A DNA stretch of 8,777 bases from Firmicutes bacterium CAG:534 (GTDB lineage: Bacteria; Bacillota; Clostridia; Lachnospirales; Lachnospiraceae): NCBI GenBank assembly GCA_000436115.1, contig FR894552.1, positions 8,026-16,802 of the forward strand. The letters are read 5' to 3'. Positions 1-7,103 of this stretch are shown piece after piece. The notes below the pieces were generated by a model, which was not told where the DNA came from, did no database searches, and was given only the letters and a program-made list of their open reading frames with translations. A program made the translations under genes and the position numbers. The stretch's first letter is position 1. Each line of letters starts with the position of its first letter.

Positions 1-17
1 CTTTTGCCGCGAGCCTG

Positions 18-61
18 AAAAAAAAACGTGCACGAGAAAACTACTCGTGCACGTTTTTTTT
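18..61. terminator. Bidirectional intrinsic terminator
   Basis: A perfect 10-bp stem, CGTGCACGAG (27-36) with CTCGTGCACG (44-53), closes a 7-base loop. It is flanked by nine A on the left (18-26) and eight T on the right (54-61), so it has a U-tract on either strand and can end transcription in both directions. CTG at 15-17 and CAG at 62-64 extend the symmetry with a one-base bulge. It probably ends a gene lying to the left of the window and insulates the symporter gene that follows. Confidence 0.92.
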
Positions 62-84
62 CAGATCCATTTTGACAGAAGAGG

Positions 85-114
85 TTTGCAGACTGCGGCA
101 AAATAAGATAAAAT
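85..114 (+). promoter_or_regulatory. Candidate sigma-A promoter of the NSS symporter
   Basis: TTTGCA (85-90) and TAAAAT (109-114, one mismatch to TATAAT) are 18 bp apart and would start transcription near 121, about 44 bases before the ATG at 165. A perfect TTGACA at 72-77 lies too far from this -10 (31 bp) and has no suitable -10 of its own, so it is probably not used. Confidence 0.42.
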
Positions 115-164
115 GGCAATATGTGCCTAAAGAACGAAAGGAAAGAAGAGAAGGGTAAAAAGGG

Positions 165-1502
165 ATGGAGAGAGAAAGACTGGGGAGTAGACTTGGATTT
201 ATTTTGCTGAGCGCGGGATGCGCAATCGGCTGTGGAAATGTGTGGAAGTTTCCGTGGGTTGCAGGAGAAAGCGGAGGCGGGGCGTTTGTGCTGCTTTATA
301 TCCTGTGCCTGCTTATTTTAGGACTTCCTGCAATGACAATGGAATTTGCATTGGGCAGGGCGTCACAGGCAAGTCCTGTAAGGATGTATCAGAAGCTGGA
401 AAAGAAGGGGCAGAAGTGGCATTTTCATGGGTATGTGGCGCTTTTTGGAAATGTGTGCCTGATGGCGTTTTATACGGTGGTGACGGGATGGCTGATCTAT
501 TATTTTGTAAGCTTCGTCACAGGAAAAGCACAGGAGCTTGGCTTTGAAAGGATGATCTCAAATCCTGCGATCAATGTGACGTATCTGGCCATTGCCGTAG
601 TGCTGGGCTTTGTGATACTGACCTTCCAGCTGCAGGGAGGACTTGAGAGGATCACGAAGTATATGATGTGCCTGCTTATCATTTTGATGCTGGCTCTTGC
701 TGTAAAGAGCGGCACCTATGAAGGAGCAGCGCAGGGGTATGGGTTTTACCTGATCCCTGATTTTTCCAAAATTAATTTAAAGGTGGTGGCGGCTGCCATG
801 AACCAGGCGTTCTTTACTCTTTCGGTAGGAATGGGCGGTATGGCGATCTTTGGCAGCTACCTTGGGGATGACAGAAGCCTTTTGGGAGAAAGTATACATG
901 TAATCGCTCTGGATACCCTGGTGGCCATCGTAGCAGGACTGATCATTTTTCCTTCCTGCTATGCTTTTGATCTGAAGGTGACGGCGGGACCGGCTCTTTT
1001 GTTTGATACCATGGCGACGGTATTTACCAACATAGCAGGGGGAAGAGTCTGGGGAAGCCTGTTTTTCCTGTTTATGGTATTTGCCGCCTTTTCCACGGAG
1101 CTGACGGTGTGCGAGAATATTTTGGCGTGTGTCAGGGAAATGACTGGCTTCAGCCGGAAAAAGGGCTGTCTTTTATGCGGAACGATAGTCTTTCTGCTTT
1201 CCCTTACAACGGCGCTGGGCTTTAGCGTCCTTTCCTTCCATCCGTTTACGCCGTCTTCCACATGGCTTGATTTCTGGGATTTCCTTGTGAGCACAAATAT
1301 CCTGCCTCTCGGCGCAATGATCATTGCCCTGTTCTGCACCAGCAGGCGGTTTGGCTGGGGCTGGGAAAAGTTTATGGCAGAGGCGAATAAAGGCGAGGGC
1401 CTGAAGGTCAAAAACTGGATGAGACCGATTTTTGCCTATGTGGTTCCCGGGTGCATTCTGGTGATTTACATTGTGGGAATGGTGACGTTTGAGTGGAGGT
1501 AG
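165..1502 (+). CDS. Sodium-dependent neurotransmitter:sodium symporter (NSS/SNF) family transporter
   Basis: Inner-membrane Na+-coupled importer, probably of an amino acid. The family's LeuT-type signature is clear. Residues 15-40 match the unwound TM1 of LeuT (IGCGNVWKFP then GESGGGAF), which carries the sodium sites and substrate-carboxylate contacts. Residues 213-225 (NQAFFTLSVGMGG) match the unwound TM6. K28 sits where LeuT has its extracellular-gate arginine. The 445-residue length and hydrophobic profile fit the bacterial 11-12 TM branch. The ATG at 165 is preceded by purine-rich AAGGG (151-155) and the reading frame begins directly with the pre-TM1 segment, so the start is sound. The substrate cannot be told from sequence; aromatic, branched or sulfur amino acids are all possible. 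The stop TAG overlaps an AGGAGG (1501-1506) that could serve a tiny downstream ORF. The gene appears richer in GC than the genes that follow. Confidence 0.94.
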   Translation: MERERLGSRLGFILLSAGCAIGCGNVWKFPWVAGESGGGAFVLLYILCLLILGLPAMTMEFALGRASQASPVRMYQKLEKKGQKWHFHGYVALFGNVCLMAFYTVVTGWLIYYFVSFVTGKAQELGFERMISNPAINVTYLAIAVVLGFVILTFQLQGGLERITKYMMCLLIILMLALAVKSGTYEGAAQGYGFYLIPDFSKINLKVVAAAMNQAFFTLSVGMGGMAIFGSYLGDDRSLLGESIHVIALDTLVAIVAGLIIFPSCYAFDLKVTAGPALLFDTMATVFTNIAGGRVWGSLFFLFMVFAAFSTELTVCENILACVREMTGFSRKKGCLLCGTIVFLLSLTTALGFSVLSFHPFTPSSTWLDFWDFLVSTNILPLGAMIIALFCTSRRFGWGWEKFMAEANKGEGLKVKNWMRPIFAYVVPGCILVIYIVGMVTFEWR

Positions 1503-1515
1503 GAGGGAAAAGGCA

Positions 1516-1681
1516 GTGAGCCTTGAGTTCTTTAAAAATATCCACGAAGAAACGAACCAGAAAAGCAGTGAAGGCCGCAGAGAATGCAGCAGCTGATCGG
1601 TCAACAAATGTTGGATTACATTGGAATGATTTGAAAAGTTTGGAGCAGATCAATATAAAAAATAACATTAAAGATAAATAG
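1516..1681 (+). pseudogene. Possible small frameshifted ORF behind the symporter
   Basis: AGGAGG at 1501-1506 is followed nine bases later by GTG at 1516, which opens a 26-codon frame ending at TGA 1594-1596. The +1 frame stays open from before that point to TAG 1679-1681 and has an ordinary helix-like composition (KAVKAAENAAADRS, then NVGLHWNDLKSLEQ). Removing one A from the AAAA run at 1561-1564 joins the two into about 54 hydrophilic codons that fill the gap up to the ribosome site of the next gene. I recognise no family. It has no membrane segment, so it does not look like a MetS-type small subunit of an NSS transporter. A good promoter (1631-1659) overlaps its 3' part, so the match may be chance. 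Confidence 0.25.
1631..1659 (+). promoter_or_regulatory. Sigma-A promoter of the PHP gene
   Basis: TTGAAA (1631-1636) and TATAAA (1654-1659) each match five of six consensus bases and are exactly 17 bp apart. Transcription would start near 1666, giving a leader of about 29 bases that contains the AGAGAGGA ribosome site (1680-1687) for the ATG at 1695. The PHP gene can therefore be expressed independently of the symporter. Confidence 0.62.
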
Positions 1682-1694
1682 AGAGGAACCCATC

Positions 1695-2666
1695 ATGCAG
1701 AAAAAATATTTTAGCGAAACCGGAAACTGGTATAAAGGAAACCTCCACTCTCACACAGTTAATTCTGATGGACATTTTACTCCGGCACAGGCAATAAATG
1801 CTTACCGCCAGCATGGATATTCTTTTATTTGTTTTAGTGAACATGATTATTATACCGATCTTCGTAAAGAATTTGATCGTGGAGATTTTCTGATCCTTCC
1901 TGGGGTAGAAGCATCTGCATTGCTGTTAAACGAAGATAAAAGCAGAATGCTGAAAACACATCATATTCATGGAATCTTAGGAACACAGGAAATGCAACAG
2001 GCAGCAGGCGACCAGCTGATTCAGCATGGAAAACGTCTTATGCCGCCTGCTTATGTGGGAAAATGGGAAGGGCTGCAGACAGCGCAGAAGTTATCAGATT
2101 CGTTAAGAAAAATGGGGTGCTTTACAACGTATAATCATCCGAGCTGGTCCAGAGTAGATGCAGAAGAGATTTGTGGTCTGGAAGATATCTGGGCTATCGA
2201 AGTTTTTAACTATGGAACAGAAGTAGAGTGCGGAGAGGGGTATAATACCGTATTCTGGGATCGCATGCTGGCAGCAGGAAAAAGAATTAATTGTTTTGCT
2301 TCCGATGATAACCATAATCCCAATCGTTTCTTTGACAGCTTCGGAGGTTATGTAGTTGTCCGTTCTGAGGAATTATCCCATGAAGCAATCGTATCGCATC
2401 TCCTTGCAGGAGATTACTATTCTTCTGCTGGGCCGGAGATTTATCAGTTTGGAATTGATGGGGATGAAGTGTTTGTTGAGTGTTCTAATGTGGCCTGCAT
2501 TCACTTTATCTGTGGTGGATATGTTGGCTGCTCGGAGACCGTCAACCGATATGGAGTCACCTTGAAAAAGGCGTTCCATAAGCTGGATGGTACAGAAAAG
2601 TATGTTCGCATCGAGTGTGTTAATGAGCAGGGACGAAGGGCGTTCACAAATCCTATATATCTATAA
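1695..2666 (+). CDS. PHP-domain metal-dependent hydrolase (CehA/McbA-like)
   Basis: Predicted cytosolic phosphoesterase-type hydrolase of the PHP fold, which uses a cluster of metal ions. The ligand motifs appear in family order: NLHSHTVNSDG (H18, H20, D25), SEHD (E49, H50), PGVEAS (E72), HHIHGIL (H89-H92), YNHPSW (H148) and ASDDNHNP (D204, D205, H207). The remaining ~110 C-terminal residues look like the beta-rich tail usual in CehA/McbA-type proteins. The length of 323 residues is typical and there is no signal peptide. Start ATG 1695 has AGAGAGGA eight bases upstream. Members act on varied phosphate or carbamate esters, so the substrate is unknown. It faces the araC-type gene, with only 35 bp between the stop codons and no clear terminator there. 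A link to the downstream sugar genes is only suggested by position. Confidence 0.9.
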   Translation: MQKKYFSETGNWYKGNLHSHTVNSDGHFTPAQAINAYRQHGYSFICFSEHDYYTDLRKEFDRGDFLILPGVEASALLLNEDKSRMLKTHHIHGILGTQEMQQAAGDQLIQHGKRLMPPAYVGKWEGLQTAQKLSDSLRKMGCFTTYNHPSWSRVDAEEICGLEDIWAIEVFNYGTEVECGEGYNTVFWDRMLAAGKRINCFASDDNHNPNRFFDSFGGYVVVRSEELSHEAIVSHLLAGDYYSSAGPEIYQFGIDGDEVFVECSNVACIHFICGGYVGCSETVNRYGVTLKKAFHKLDGTEKYVRIECVNEQGRRAFTNPIYL

Positions 2667-2701
2667 TATTTTTCAAACATTTTAAAGACATGCATATTTT
2701 G

Positions 2702-3622
2702 TTAGGAACCGTTTATCAGATGATAATTTACAGTATTCGCAGTATGATTGCTCCGGTATTTGAGCGGAGTATACCCGGTGATTTCCCGAAATGTCTGGGT
2801 ATAGTGGCTTGCACTTGAAAAACCGACAGCATATGCAATATCAGTAATACTGGCTTCAGAAGAAGTCAATAGTTCAATACTCTTTTGGATACGATAGCGG
2901 ATGAGGTATTCACCGGGAGTTCTGGACGTATATTTTTTAAACAGTCTTGCACAAAGCGTCTTTCCAACATTTCCAGCATTGGCAATTTCTTCAAGAGAGA
3001 TTTTTTCGGAATAATGTTCCTGAATGTAAAGGAGCATTGATTTAAAAGTATTGGTCTGGGATGGAGAAGCGGGGGATGGTAGTGTGGTCTTTTCTAAATG
3101 AGAATAAAGGATATTTAATATTCTAATGAGAGCTTCTAAACATTCCAGCTCAATATTATCAAAACCAGGTGTTTCAAATATCCGGACAAGCTCTTTAATA
3201 ATCTGACTTGTCCAATCATCATGAGATAAGAGAAGATAATCAAAGGAACTGGGGGAAATCACCGGCTGTACATAGGTTTGTTCAATATACTTTGTGGAAC
3301 ATAACAGGCATGGATGAACTATGGCGCAATAATAGACACAGCTTTTTCCAGGCAGAGACTGATTGGAATGGATGCGCTTGGAATTTACCAGAATCCCTTC
3401 TTTTGCGTGAAGAATAATGGTCTGTCCATTTACATGGAACTTCAGTTCTCCTTCGATAACATAGAAATACTCCAGATCTTCGTGCCAGTGATCCGGGACA
3501 AAATAACGCTGATTGGGTGAAAAATAGGAACTGACTGAATAACATTCAAATTGTGGATTGTTATATTCCAAAATTTGAGACTGGTCATTCCGTTTTGTAA
3601 AGAAATCGTTCACTTTTATCAT
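2702..3622 (-). CDS. AraC-family transcriptional regulator with N-terminal cupin domain
   Basis: DNA-binding regulator of about 306 residues. Residues ~35-105 form a cupin/AraC sensor barrel (HWHEDLEYFYVIEGELKFHV at 46-65, typical of the family). Residues ~195-292 form the paired helix-turn-helix domain: first HTH near 209-230 (SLEEIANAGNVGKTLCARLF), second near 258-281 (SITDIAYAVGFSSASHYTQTF), then the conserved GYTPLKYR end. The start is supported by AGGTGAG on the minus strand (3634-3628), five bases before the ATG. It is transcribed away from the MATE gene and shares a 159-bp control region with it, the usual layout for a regulator and its target. AraC proteins of this architecture commonly sense sugars or other small carbon compounds; the ligand here is unknown. 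Control of the GH172-GH32 operon further right is possible but unproven. Confidence 0.95.
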   Translation of the reverse strand: MIKVNDFFTKRNDQSQILEYNNPQFECYSVSSYFSPNQRYFVPDHWHEDLEYFYVIEGELKFHVNGQTIILHAKEGILVNSKRIHSNQSLPGKSCVYYCAIVHPCLLCSTKYIEQTYVQPVISPSSFDYLLLSHDDWTSQIIKELVRIFETPGFDNIELECLEALIRILNILYSHLEKTTLPSPASPSQTNTFKSMLLYIQEHYSEKISLEEIANAGNVGKTLCARLFKKYTSRTPGEYLIRYRIQKSIELLTSSEASITDIAYAVGFSSASHYTQTFREITGYTPLKYRSNHTANTVNYHLINGS

Positions 3623-3665
3623 TATATCTCACCTATACGTTATATTTTGATATAAATTAACAGGA

Positions 3666-3694
3666 TTTATATAGAAATAGAGGATGATGCACAA
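3666..3694 (-). promoter_or_regulatory. Candidate promoter of the AraC-family gene
   Basis: Read on the minus strand, TATAAA (3671-3666) is a five-of-six -10 box, with a weak TTGTGC -35 (3694-3689) 17 bp upstream. It would give a leader of about 37 bases. The -35 overlaps the left end of the dyad at 3692-3707, which would allow autoregulation. Confidence 0.3.
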
Positions 3695-3752
3695 TATTAT
3701 TATATTGCATTGTTCGATGAACAACAAGAGAAATGTTTACAAATGCAATAAT
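3687..3752. promoter_or_regulatory. Nested dyads in the araC-MATE control region (candidate operators)
   Basis: Three inverted repeats are seen: CAATAT-tatt-ATATTG (3692-3707), TTGTTC-gat-GAACAA (3710-3724), and ATTGCATT (3704-3711) matched by AATGCAAT (3742-3749), the last pair enclosing the second dyad. A further related half-site, ATGCACAAT, starts at 3687. A likely -10 for the MATE gene is AATAAT (3747-3752), with no proper -35 at the usual spacing. The TTGTTC dyad is centred at 3717, about 42 bases before the expected start near 3759, the classic place for an activator that replaces the -35 contact. The outer arm AATGCAAT overlaps the -10. Which protein binds is inferred from neighbourhood only. 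Confidence 0.5.
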
Positions 3753-3781
3753 AGTATCGATATGGCGAGAGGTGAGATGTG

Positions 3782-5155
3782 ATGAAAACAATGATAAAGG
3801 AACGATTTGGCAGCTGGGGGTTTTACAAGGAAGCTTTGGCGATTGGAATACCGGTTATGATTCAGGCTTTAATCCAAAGCCTGGTGTCGCTCATTGACAG
3901 TTTTATGGTGGCTGGCCTTGGAGATGTAAAGATGTCAGGAGTCAATATATCCGGTCAGATCTGCTTTATCTTTATGGTGATGCAAAACATGATTTGCGCA
4001 TCCGGCGGTATTTTCCTGACACAGTACTATGGAGCAAAGCAAAAGGAAGGGATGCGGCAGAGTGTTGCGTTTAAAGTGATTTTATCCTTTTCCATGTGTG
4101 TCTTTTACTTTCTGGCAACCATGGTATTTACAAGGCAGGTGCTGAGCCTTATGGTAATCGGTAATTTACAGGCAGATGCAATCCTTGATGAGGGACAAAA
4201 GTACATGTATCTGATGGGGTTCTTAGGAATCCAAATGATGATTTCATCTATTTTGTCTTCTTCTTACCGTGAAATTGGAAGAGTGAAAGTGATACTTGTT
4301 ATTACACTTATGGCGGCTGGAATTAATGCATTTCTGAATTGGGTATTGATTTACGGGAATCTTGGAATGCCCAGGCTGGAAGTGGAGGGAGCTGCCTATG
4401 CGACAATCATTGCAAAGACCATGGAAATGCTGTTTCTGATAGGCTATACGATCAAGGATAAACCGGAATTCATCAGTTGTTCTGTTTATAAGAGGATTGA
4501 TTGGGCTTTATTTGGAAGAATTCTGAAGAAGGGTTCATTATTGATTATTTCCCAAATGATGTGGGTTTTGTCCGAAAGTTTTACTGCGGCAATTTATAAC
4601 GGAAGAGGAAATGCAGCCGTGGTATCCGGTATGGCAGCAAGTTTTTCTATTGCAAATTTGTTCTTTATTTCTTTTGATGGAATTACGACTGCCACAGGAG
4701 TTCTCATTGGAAAATCACTTGGAAATAATAAACTGGATTATGCCAAAATGGAAAAGACATGGATGCTTTCGGCAGCAGTCATGTTTGGATGTGCAATGTG
4801 TCTTATAGGGGTGATAACGGTTCTCCTGGTGCCGGTGGTTTTCGGCAACCTGAGTATGGATGCACAGAATATTTGCAGGGCGATGCTGCTCATGATGGCA
4901 TTTTTCATGCCTTTATGGACATATGTGAATACGCAGCTTGCCGTGTGTCGTGCCGGTGGAGATACCAGAGTTGGCTTTCTGGTGGACGGCGGTGCTACCG
5001 CTGCAATGGTCCCGCTGCTTTTGATTATGGCATTCTTCACAAGTGCCAGTCCGATCACAATGTATTTTGCGGTAAAAGTGTTGGATGTAGGAAAGATTAT
5101 GGTTGCCAATCATGAACTGAAGAAGGAAAGATGGGTTGTGAATTTGTCTAATTGA
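3782..5155 (+). CDS. MATE-family (multidrug and toxin extrusion) transporter
   Basis: Integral membrane antiporter of 457 residues, the usual MATE size, expected to have 12 TM helices in two pseudo-symmetric halves. The first half shows the hallmark TM1 segment GIPVMIQALIQSLVSLID (22-39, with the conserved Asp in LIDSFMVAGLG) and then GGIFLTQYYGAKQ (75-87). The second half repeats the pattern (GSLLIISQMMWVLSESFTAA; TATGVLIGKSLG). Members export drugs or metabolites by exchange with H+ or Na+. I place the start at ATG 3782 because GAGGTGA (3769-3775) is six bases upstream; an in-frame GTG at 3779 would be only three bases from that site. It is divergent from the AraC-type regulator, which probably controls it. 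The exported compound is unknown; sugar transport is not a known MATE role. Confidence 0.94.
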   Translation: MKTMIKERFGSWGFYKEALAIGIPVMIQALIQSLVSLIDSFMVAGLGDVKMSGVNISGQICFIFMVMQNMICASGGIFLTQYYGAKQKEGMRQSVAFKVILSFSMCVFYFLATMVFTRQVLSLMVIGNLQADAILDEGQKYMYLMGFLGIQMMISSILSSSYREIGRVKVILVITLMAAGINAFLNWVLIYGNLGMPRLEVEGAAYATIIAKTMEMLFLIGYTIKDKPEFISCSVYKRIDWALFGRILKKGSLLIISQMMWVLSESFTAAIYNGRGNAAVVSGMAASFSIANLFFISFDGITTATGVLIGKSLGNNKLDYAKMEKTWMLSAAVMFGCAMCLIGVITVLLVPVVFGNLSMDAQNICRAMLLMMAFFMPLWTYVNTQLAVCRAGGDTRVGFLVDGGATAAMVPLLLIMAFFTSASPITMYFAVKVLDVGKIMVANHELKKERWVVNLSN

Positions 5156-5305
5156 GAATAGGGGAAATCCTGCGTTAATGATAAAGTCTGCCGCAAAGGA
5201 CGGAGATGGAAAAGTAGATACAAAAAAGCGTATTTCCGATAAAAAGTCAGCTGGCTCAGTCCTCAGGTGGAAAAGTAAGTGTGTATAAAATTATGCACTC
5301 TTTCC

Positions 5306-5341
5306 CATACTAAAATATGTTAATATGTATAGGAAAGGAAG
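5306..5341 (+). promoter_or_regulatory. Leader of the ferritin-like gene: ribosome site and possible sporulation -10
   Basis: AAGGAAG (5335-5341) lies seven bases before ATG 5349 and decides the start; the in-frame ATG at 5325 lies upstream of this site and has none of its own. CATACTAA at 5306-5313 shares the CATAC core of sigma-E type -10 boxes, with ATA at 5285-5287 roughly where a -35 would be. No convincing sigma-A pair was found. The sigma assignment is weak. Confidence 0.3.
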
Positions 5342-5348
5342 TAGAATT

Positions 5349-5807
5349 ATGATTTTAAAGGAAAAAGAACGAGCAGCACTTGAGGATTTACGGACACAGG
5401 AAAAGAGTTGTGTGGAGAAGTATGAAAGGTATGCAGATCAGGCGAAGGATCCGGAGCTGAAGTCTCTTTTCAAGACACTCCAGAAGGAGGAACAGAAGCA
5501 CTACGATTCTCTGGGACAGGTGCTTGCAGGAACGGTTCCGGAATGTAACTGTAACGACAGCGCAGGACATAACTACAAGCCGAAGGCTGCCTATAATGAC
5601 ATGACGAATACGGAAGATAAGCAGAATGATGCGTACCTTGCAACAGACTGTATCGGTACGGAAAAGCTGGTTTCGGGAGAATACAATACGGATGTCTTTG
5701 TGTTTGGGGAAAGTAGTGTCCGCAAGCTTCTTGCCGATATTCAGATTGAAGAACAGAACCATGCGGAGATGCTTTATAAATACAAGATGGCAAACGGAAT
5801 GCAGTAA
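5349..5807 (+). CDS. Ferritin-like / spore coat F-like protein
   Basis: Small soluble, mostly helical protein of 152 residues. The KYERYADQAKDPELKSLF stretch (24-41) is typical of clostridial CotF-like coat proteins. The protein also has a repeated diiron-type pattern: E18 followed 30 residues later by E48xxH51 (KEEQKH), and E105 followed 30 residues later by E135xxH138 (IEEQNH). This is the ligand layout of a four-helix ferritin/rubrerythrin bundle. The middle (62-95) is polar and probably a linker, with C66 and C68 in ECNCN. It lacks a rubredoxin-type Cys4 domain. Likely roles are a spore-coat component or a non-haem iron protein in oxidative defence; the sequence does not decide between them. 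The gene stands alone, with a strong terminator 53 bases after its stop. Confidence 0.82.
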   Translation: MILKEKERAALEDLRTQEKSCVEKYERYADQAKDPELKSLFKTLQKEEQKHYDSLGQVLAGTVPECNCNDSAGHNYKPKAAYNDMTNTEDKQNDAYLATDCIGTEKLVSGEYNTDVFVFGESSVRKLLADIQIEEQNHAEMLYKYKMANGMQ

Positions 5808-5860
5808 AGGACAGATACAATCGACAATCCGAGTGCATTGAGATAAGGATTGACCGGAAG

Positions 5861-5901
5861 AAAGGATTTGCGGGAAATGGTGGACCGTGGATCCTTTTTT
5901 T
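5861..5901 (+). terminator. Intrinsic terminator after the ferritin-like gene
   Basis: A 13-bp RNA stem pairs 5861-5873 (AAAGGATTTGCGG) with 5885-5897 (CCGTGGATCCTTT), including three G-U pairs in the middle, around an 11-base loop. The stem runs into seven T (5895-5901). It separates the ferritin-like gene from the glycosidase operon. Confidence 0.85.
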
Positions 5902-5920
5902 GCTATATTGGAAATAGAAT

Positions 5921-5952
5921 TTGACAATTATGAAACTGTTTTTTTATATACT
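5921..5952 (+). promoter_or_regulatory. Promoter of the GH172-GH32 operon
   Basis: A perfect TTGACA (5921-5926) is followed by overlapping -10 candidates: TATATA at 5945-5950 (18-bp spacing) and TATACT at 5947-5952 (20-bp spacing). Transcription would begin near 5958, leaving a leader of about 70 bases. That leader holds TGCATTG (5957-5963), also present in the araC-MATE control region, and a perfect 10-bp palindrome ATGTATACAT (5965-5974) that could be an operator. Confidence 0.55.
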
Positions 5953-6027
5953 TTCCTGCATTGGATGTATACATTGAAATAAAATGGAAGAGATTATGTG
6001 TGATTGAAAAGAAGGAGGAAAAAACCA

Positions 6028-7057
6028 ATGTTATCATCAGCTTTATTAAACAGAATGAGCTTTGGCTTTTCAGCGGAGAAACCGATGGGAAAAAGAAATG
6101 GAGGAAGCAGGGGCAAGGACTGCGAAAAGTTAAGCCTTGTATCCAGATTCAGCCGCAGGAAGAAGTGGTGTTGTGTGACACGGACGGCCCTGGAATGCTG
6201 ACGCATTTATGGTTTACTGGTTATGTAGGTCACTCCTTTATTCTCAGAATCTATTGGGACGGTATGGATTATCCGTCTGTTGAGGCTCCGGTTTCCGCAT
6301 TTTTCGGATGTGTGCATATGATGAGAACTTTGCAGACCGGGATGGAGATTATCCGGTGCTAAATTCAAGCCGGATTCTGGTGGCACCTGGCAGAGGATAC
6401 AATTGTTACTGGGAAATGCCATTCCGTAGGCATTGTAGGGTGACAATGGAAAATCGTGGCAGTAAGGAAGAAACACTCTATTACATGATTGAAGGATGGA
6501 ATGGTGAGATTGCAGATACGGATGCATACTTTCATGCAGCATACAGACAGGAGCATCCGGTGCAGAAAGGACATGCTTATACGGTCATTGATGGAATTGA
6601 AGGAAAGGGTATATTTGCAGGGCTCAGCTTTGCAGCAGGTATGAACGGCAATAATACCTGCTGGGTAGAGGGTGAACCTAAGATGTATCTGGATGGAGAT
6701 CAGTATCCAACAATTAACTACACGGGAACGGAAGATTATTTCTGTGGTTCTTATGCATTCGGAAATGACATTTTATTACATAAGTATCAGACATTCAGCG
6801 GACTATACGCAGGAATGTATGCAATTTTGGGCAATGACAGCCAGGAAATGTATAATGGGCAGCAGCGCTTTTTACTTTACCGTTTTCATGTAAAGGATCC
6901 GGTTTATTTTCAGACATCATTTCGCATGACTATGGACAATCTTGGCTGGACAGGAGCAAGATACGATGATTATACATCCGTTGCGTACTGGTATATGGAA
7001 AAGCCATCCAGACTGTCGGCCGGACTGCCGTCAGATGAAGAGATGATTATGAAGTAG
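6028..7057 (+). pseudogene. GH172 (DUF2961) family glycosidase, broken by two frameshifts
   Basis: GH172 enzymes include the alpha-D-fructofuranosidase that opens difructose dianhydride I, and arabinofuranosidases. The true start is ATG 6028, with AAGGAGG at 6012-6018. Coding then passes through three frames. The first carries SFGFSAEKPMGKRNGGSR up to the GGGG at 6110-6113; restoring one G continues to GQGLRKVKPCIQI. The second carries DTDGPGMLTHLWFTG, LRIYWDG and SVEAPVSAFFGC up to about 6311; removing a duplicated TG/GT in 6309-6314 continues to AYDENFADRDGDYPV. The third runs intact from there through YNCYWEMPFRRHCRVTMEN and TGTEDYFCGSYAF to the end. Repaired, it is about 342 residues. The two glutamates I take as catalytic (codons 6668-6670 and 6731-6733) remain, 21 residues apart, as in the founding enzyme from memory. 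No slippery heptamer is seen. Decay or sequencing indels could explain it. Confidence 0.86.
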
Positions 7058-7103
7058 GCAAAGCAGAATCAACGAAACGATAGCGGAATATGAGGAGAAA
7101 ACC

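Noticed and set aside
72..77. Perfect TTGACA upstream of the symporter as its -35
   Set aside because: No -10 at 16-19 bp; the downstream TAAAAT is 31 bp away and better served by TTTGCA at 85-90.
959..1411. Minus-strand open frame of 150 codons within the symporter gene
   Set aside because: Antisense to TM-coding sequence of the symporter; composition is basic and unlike a folded protein.
4759..5115. Plus-strand open frame of 118 codons inside the MATE gene
   Set aside because: It is an out-of-frame reading of the well-supported MATE gene, with no ribosome site and an atypical Cys-rich composition.
5178..5288. 36-codon open frame between the MATE and ferritin-like genes
   Set aside because: The only purine-rich stretch (GGGGA at 5161-5165) is too far from the ATG, no family is recognised and the residues are strongly basic; it looks like chance.
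5281..5298. Small hairpin GTGTAT-aaaatt-ATGCAC before the ferritin-like gene
   Set aside because: Six-bp stem with a wobble pair and no T-run; too weak to call a terminator or an operator without comparison.
5388..5927. Long minus-strand open frame of 179 codons opposite the ferritin-like gene
   Set aside because: It lies antisense to a protein with clear family motifs, crosses the terminator at 5861-5901 and has no recognisable domain.
6105..6118. Programmed ribosomal frameshifting in the GH172 gene
   Set aside because: Neither junction has a classic slippery heptamer, I saw no stimulatory stem or upstream ribosome-like site, and two shifts in one metabolic enzyme would be unprecedented.
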